Of a DNA stretch of 8,216 nt, positions 8,001 through 8,216 are shown piece after piece. The DNA is from Streptomyces sp. NRRL WC-3549 (lineage in GTDB: Bacteria > Actinomycetota > Actinomycetes > Streptomycetales > Streptomycetaceae): contig NZ_KL585423.1 of assembly GCF_000721935.1 (NCBI RefSeq), positions 3,746-11,961 of the forward strand, read 5' to 3'. How positions within the stretch are numbered: the stretch's first letter is position 1; every line of letters starts with the position of its first letter. The notes under the pieces were generated by a model. The model was given only the letters and a program-made list of their open reading frames with translations. It did no database searches and was not told the origin of the DNA. The translations under genes and the position numbers were made by a program.

Positions 8001-8216
8001 GCCGGCCCGCAGCGCGTCGGCGTCCGTACGGGCGGTGGCCTCCGCCTCCAGGTGCTCCTGACGCTGCCGGCTGAGGGCGGCTCCCCGTTCCCGGATGTCG
8101 TCTGCGAGGTCCTCGGCCGCGGCCGCGGCGCTTCGTCCGGCGGGGACCGGGCCGGTGGCGGCCGCGATGAGCTGCCGGAGCCGTTCGGCCTCGGCCCGTG
8201 CCTCACGCCACTGCTT
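2073..8216 (-). CDS. Giant multidomain toxin-like protein of the 'lonely Cys' type, C-terminal 2,047 residues (5' end beyond the right edge)
   Basis: The frame is open from the right edge to TGA at 2075-2073. The GTG at 7937-7935 is internal: the same coiled coil continues upstream of it without a break. Numbering below takes the Lys at 8216-8214 as residue 1. In order: coiled coil (1-148); Pro/Ser linker (177-228); zincin-like domain with HDFAH at 398-402 and EFFA at 455-458; papain-like domain with Cys592, His669 and Asp686; beta-rich unit (743-828); unrecognised domain (928-1153); caspase/CHAT-like domain without Cys and His (1280-1483); linker (1614-1713); OTU-like domain without Cys (1714-1923); acidic helical tail. 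Only one cysteine is present. No signal peptide or membrane segment is seen in this part. Proteins of this type often begin with a WXG100-like module and are linked to T7SS export, which the neighbours at 1-2053 support. Polymorphic toxin, effector or surface scaffold are all possible. Confidence 0.85.
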   Translation of the reverse strand, partial: KQWREARAEAERLRQLIAAATGPVPAGRSAAAAAEDLADDIRERGAALSRQRQEHLEAEATARTDADALRAGLEGLLGRETALTRELGHAQEAVARAERTVLQAKAALGRATRVRDAIRAQAGGIERDLNDARRELGEQARRHRRAWEGLPGLTSALETGRRAESTGAGPSLRSSMSSAPARPTRSGRFSGQPLPAPPPGERGTAETPASTVPAPSPSPAPRPDLPAAERAELAARLPAMTEDERASRLLPLSPRDRAALAADRALTAGLRLALPAEGFARTAALLMVDVPAGVELPVSSGIEARAQVARMLRSPAVAERMLNEGVRMVVVPKDAAVTSLDAFRVLRGESAQDGRPFETVRGVQADGQVAVGEENLLGGATSVPGAGLYADGYSAATHDFAHAVHRHGLTEDQRRLVTEAFHDKVLAGESARWPDGPLYDPSGTHRNYSAQDEFEFFAQLTNAYLGTNTGTDPSTGLPRNNGARWVRHHEPKLLPLLRELYGSDPEGAHPWGSNPRGEAGVWAAFRALWDETGNTYEPQPHAPVPAASPASVGARRLDGRGLLPVLGRAELTAVARRVADGGPTADLSVERCLVLLGALRDALYPRGVRPAVTVDDTVTGVTSAESSLVVGPGWRGVRSWESVLDAVAVHGPGAVAFVLARRRGGALGHAWAAYHLGGGDGVVWVDVSAGDGRQVSALPPAVAASDARVVVMDPAGRVLERALPEFAPSSSTPHAVLDAATGRRYGALGLEVEKRQVFVIDGIGDVPAKLVLAHAPGFKIVTDHAGLWRTTDGRLHITYPRTAPGEPKPQQASYLIGEIVVDPMAVLPGERRQSQEEALARLERVERAMDGRDEPGAAPQTTLAALLPAQDGWTTTGLGDRALVGPNPARTDLAYVQPTTGFPALGLSVLQDRAVDRLPKGAIGAVEASGREFGMKATADFVRAFTGRTDVPDLVVPFLSPIPDIDEMWGYLRFGYAHTVARPTGAILNQGPSAFMAKNGLAVASRPALDRVLRALRPRTRAFLDQHHDGISAHLGVVLGRLLELYRAAITPDKPFFPGYFDATIGDVPSAREHTTSVLTGRTSGGEVVTQKQMVDMDDDQYPTLDTDDGRLEIPLVLTELRHFAYDNAQLMAPQDIRRAVAELSQLSREAYRRALTHRAPLPEDVLRESVARVLDDQVVRGLAHFVQMVLMAGLPQAGGVRRLMSVGESQTIARAVGAYALGTPLPVDDPVHQALRTAVEEAYGALDSVPPQHQAQLRALTEAARGALEVLADPGRTPPPMVWASEMVAVDGSRVPLDRVLVVRHRDAHGRPVGTSSRPMRDWQDGLRDTYGLLPEVSAFTFLRPGPVPLESPPWPLPFGHAYLVGLRGGPGGALLALADGTDVVVDYARVVDFLFAVDGDLTALAPQTPVVVTGADLAGPPLETPPAGQVLANGLDRWVWAPGSGIEAFLAPADGTVGPHWRLAEGDRWAGFRPEPSTAELGRWAERITGDRGRAPDVQRWVRAVRLVYGPTLENDADAHEALLRGFWALDLARAADGARSPLTWSDLRLAVSAYFTANDQAEPPLPVALQFLLLAAAGSTGVPLELSGLSIVPQYHSVRAWDRAAVAGAVAQQGPSFFAPSDTGPASAAAPAAPWALSGAFSGPTDPLPAPKEPDTGLDHADHAFRETPAYPHPASRDDAGGPSPQTAEPAGEAITGEAGAPAPADGYRRTGPYTAELDGTVFALHTSPGDGDRTVDTLLSALRHAAADALREAGVETADDFRAWLDDAVTDDDVSDSQVPPLDGSRDIPLSLLDRIGAPLDVSQRTEGMLLGDRLPAARVPLSPARRLRVLLADPSHGVRGAALPMGPLAAAAARGLGTAVAVAAPDGEVVIHGGRTGDAPPALLVRDGDGHLAGLPDGPGDTTAESDARLNRVADALSRVRYRRIAPLTEAELREHVAVDGRFPDGHALDPAGPPDGEERTGPAGPADPAVAAWSAEHRDVLEDALRLLAALGPDAVPGPGEGVLTADRLERLVDAWFRARDLPPPGSLAEGLRRILNDDRA
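2448..3089 (-). other. OTU-like domain with catalytic Cys replaced by Arg (predicted pseudoenzyme)
   Basis: Visible residues 1710-1923. FALHTSPGDGDRTVDTLLSAL corresponds to the OTU signature GDG-Asn/Asp-Cys-hydrophobic, but the Cys position is Arg1737 (CGC, 3008-3006). Downstream, DVSQRTEGMLLGDRLPAA, ADPSHGVRGAALPMGPLAAA, GTAVAVAAPDGEVVIHGG and LLVRDGDGHLAGL follow the layout of OTU-like domains in these giant proteins, with His1896 (2531-2529) as the likely catalytic His remnant. Without the Cys it cannot act as a cysteine deubiquitinase. A binding or scaffolding role is inferred. The call is made by eye. Confidence 0.45.
3078..3377 (-). other. Disordered linker before the OTU-like domain
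   Basis: Visible residues 1614-1713 are rich in Pro, Ala, Gly, Asp and Ser, with several His (for example PASAAAPAAPWALSGA and DHADHAF). No fold is recognised. Confidence 0.55.
3378..3767 (-). other. Helical region after the caspase-like domain
   Basis: Visible residues 1484-1613 hold amphipathic helices (VQRWVRAVRLVYG, EALLRGFWALDLARAADG, WSDLRLAVSAYF, PVALQFLLLAAAGS). The last is hydrophobic but short and preceded by charged residues, so a membrane segment is not supported. Confidence 0.35.
3768..4379 (-). other. Caspase/CHAT-like domain lacking the catalytic Cys and His (predicted pseudoenzyme)
   Basis: Visible residues 1280-1483. The layout follows the caspase-like domains of actinobacterial giant proteins: a strand ending where His-Gly is expected (YLVGLRGGPGG, Arg1369 at the His position), a DGTDVVVDYARVVDFL segment, then PVVVTGADLAG where VVLL-Ser-Cys is expected (Ala1417 at the Cys position, 3968-3966), followed by DRWVWAPGSGIEAFL and RWAGFRPEP, which match the usual closing strands. 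Both dyad positions differ, so it is probably inactive. The alignment was made by eye from memory. Confidence 0.45.
4758..5435 (-). other. Unrecognised globular domain with an Asp-rich motif
   Basis: Visible residues 928-1153. It contains PDLVVPFLSPIPDIDEMWGY, an aromatic/Gly-rich stretch AHTVARPTGAILNQGPSAF, DQHHDGISAH, PFFPGYFDATIGD, then QMVDMDDDQYPTLDTDDG followed by LVLTELRHFAYDNAQL. The density of His, Asp, Glu and aromatic residues in short ordered motifs looks like a ligand- or metal-binding domain, not a linker. I cannot name a family. It has no cysteine. Confidence 0.4.
5733..5990 (-). other. Beta-rich unit after the papain-like domain
   Basis: Visible residues 743-828 alternate strands and turns (RQVFVIDGIGDVPAKLVLA, FKIVTD, GRLHITYP, ASYLIGEIVVDPM). 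It may be a structural extension of the deamidase module. I do not recognise a separate family. Confidence 0.3.
6048..6551 (-). other. Papain-like (Tox-PL type) protein glutamine deamidase domain
   Basis: Visible residues 556-723. Cys592 begins a helix (RCLVLLGALRDALYP), His669 sits in GALGHAWAAYHL, and Asp686 in VVWVDVSAGDG follows on the next strand. This order and spacing is that of papain-fold toxin domains which deamidate Gln in target proteins. Between them lie GWRGVRSWESVLDAV and GPGAVAFVLARR, also typical. All three triad residues are present, so this is the one cysteine-enzyme module here that is likely to be active. Target unknown. A peptidase or transglutaminase-like activity is an alternative. 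Confidence 0.65.
6618..7535 (-). other. Zincin-like metallopeptidase domain, HDxxH variant
   Basis: Visible residues 228-533. A candidate zinc site is HDFAHAVH (398-405; His398 at 7025-7023, His402 at 7013-7011), followed about 50 residues later by NYSAQDEFEFFAQLTNAYLG, where Glu455 (6854-6852) in EFFA would be the third ligand. This His/His/Glu layout resembles the anthrax lethal factor-related zincins. Position 399 is Asp (GAT), not the usual catalytic Glu, so activity is uncertain. The segment after it (TNTGTDPSTGLPRNNG) is probably structural. The assignment is by motif only. Confidence 0.55.
7533..7688 (-). other. Pro/Ser/Thr-rich linker before the zincin-like domain
   Basis: Visible residues 177-228 are dominated by Pro, Ala, Ser, Thr and Gly (for example PAPSPSPAPRPDLP at its end) and are probably disordered. 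It separates the coiled coil from the first globular domain. Confidence 0.6.
7773..8216 (-). other. Coiled-coil region of the giant protein
   Basis: Residues 1-148 of the visible protein are rich in Ala, Arg, Glu, Gln and Leu, with repeated heptad-like spacing of Leu/Ala and no Pro for long stretches (for example REARAEAERLRQLI and QRQEHLEAEATARTDADAL). It probably forms a long helical hairpin joining the N-terminal part outside the window to the effector-like domains. In T7SS substrates such regions often follow the WXG100-like helices; that placement is inference. Confidence 0.65.

Noticed and set aside
1..8216. CRISPR arrays, tRNA or rRNA genes, insertion sequences, attachment sites
   Set aside because: I saw no regularly spaced repeats, no tRNA-like cloverleaf, no transposase motif and no matching terminal inverted repeats.

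Overview
The window is very GC-rich (about three quarters G+C by eye), with coding frames that end almost every codon in G or C. This points to an actinomycete, most likely Streptomyces or a close relative. Every gene I can support lies on the minus strand, so transcription runs from the right edge towards the left.

Layout in the direction of transcription. (1) 8216 to 2073 is the C-terminal 2,047 residues of a giant multidomain protein whose start lies beyond the right edge. It reads as a chain of enzyme-like folds: coiled coil, Pro/Ser linker, zincin-like domain (HDFAH plus EFFA), papain-like glutamine-deamidase domain (Cys-His-Asp), an unrecognised central region, a caspase/CHAT-like domain without its catalytic Cys and His, a second linker, and an OTU-like domain whose catalytic Cys is Arg. 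Only one cysteine occurs in all 2,047 residues, and it is the predicted nucleophile of the papain-like domain. This fits the giant actinobacterial proteins that I recall being named 'lonely Cys domain-containing protein' by NCBI. (2) 2053 to 1850 is a 67-residue ORF that looks like the N-terminus of a type VII secretion system (T7SS)-associated protein, cut off just before its conserved Trp-Leu. (3) 1796 to 879 is a full-length T7SS-associated protein with an SseB-like half. (4) 878 to 438 holds no convincing gene but contains a small inverted repeat. (5) 437 to the left edge is a second, divergent T7SS-associated paralogue, cut by the window.

How they may work together (inference): the giant protein is probably an exported polymorphic toxin-like effector or scaffold. 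The small acidic proteins made from the same strand are candidate chaperones, adaptors or immunity factors for its ESX-type export. The close spacing (19 and 53 bases) and good Shine-Dalgarno sites suggest one operon, at least from the giant gene to position 879. The most interesting feature is the pattern of active-site loss: several cysteine-hydrolase folds are kept in one polypeptide, but only one keeps its nucleophile.
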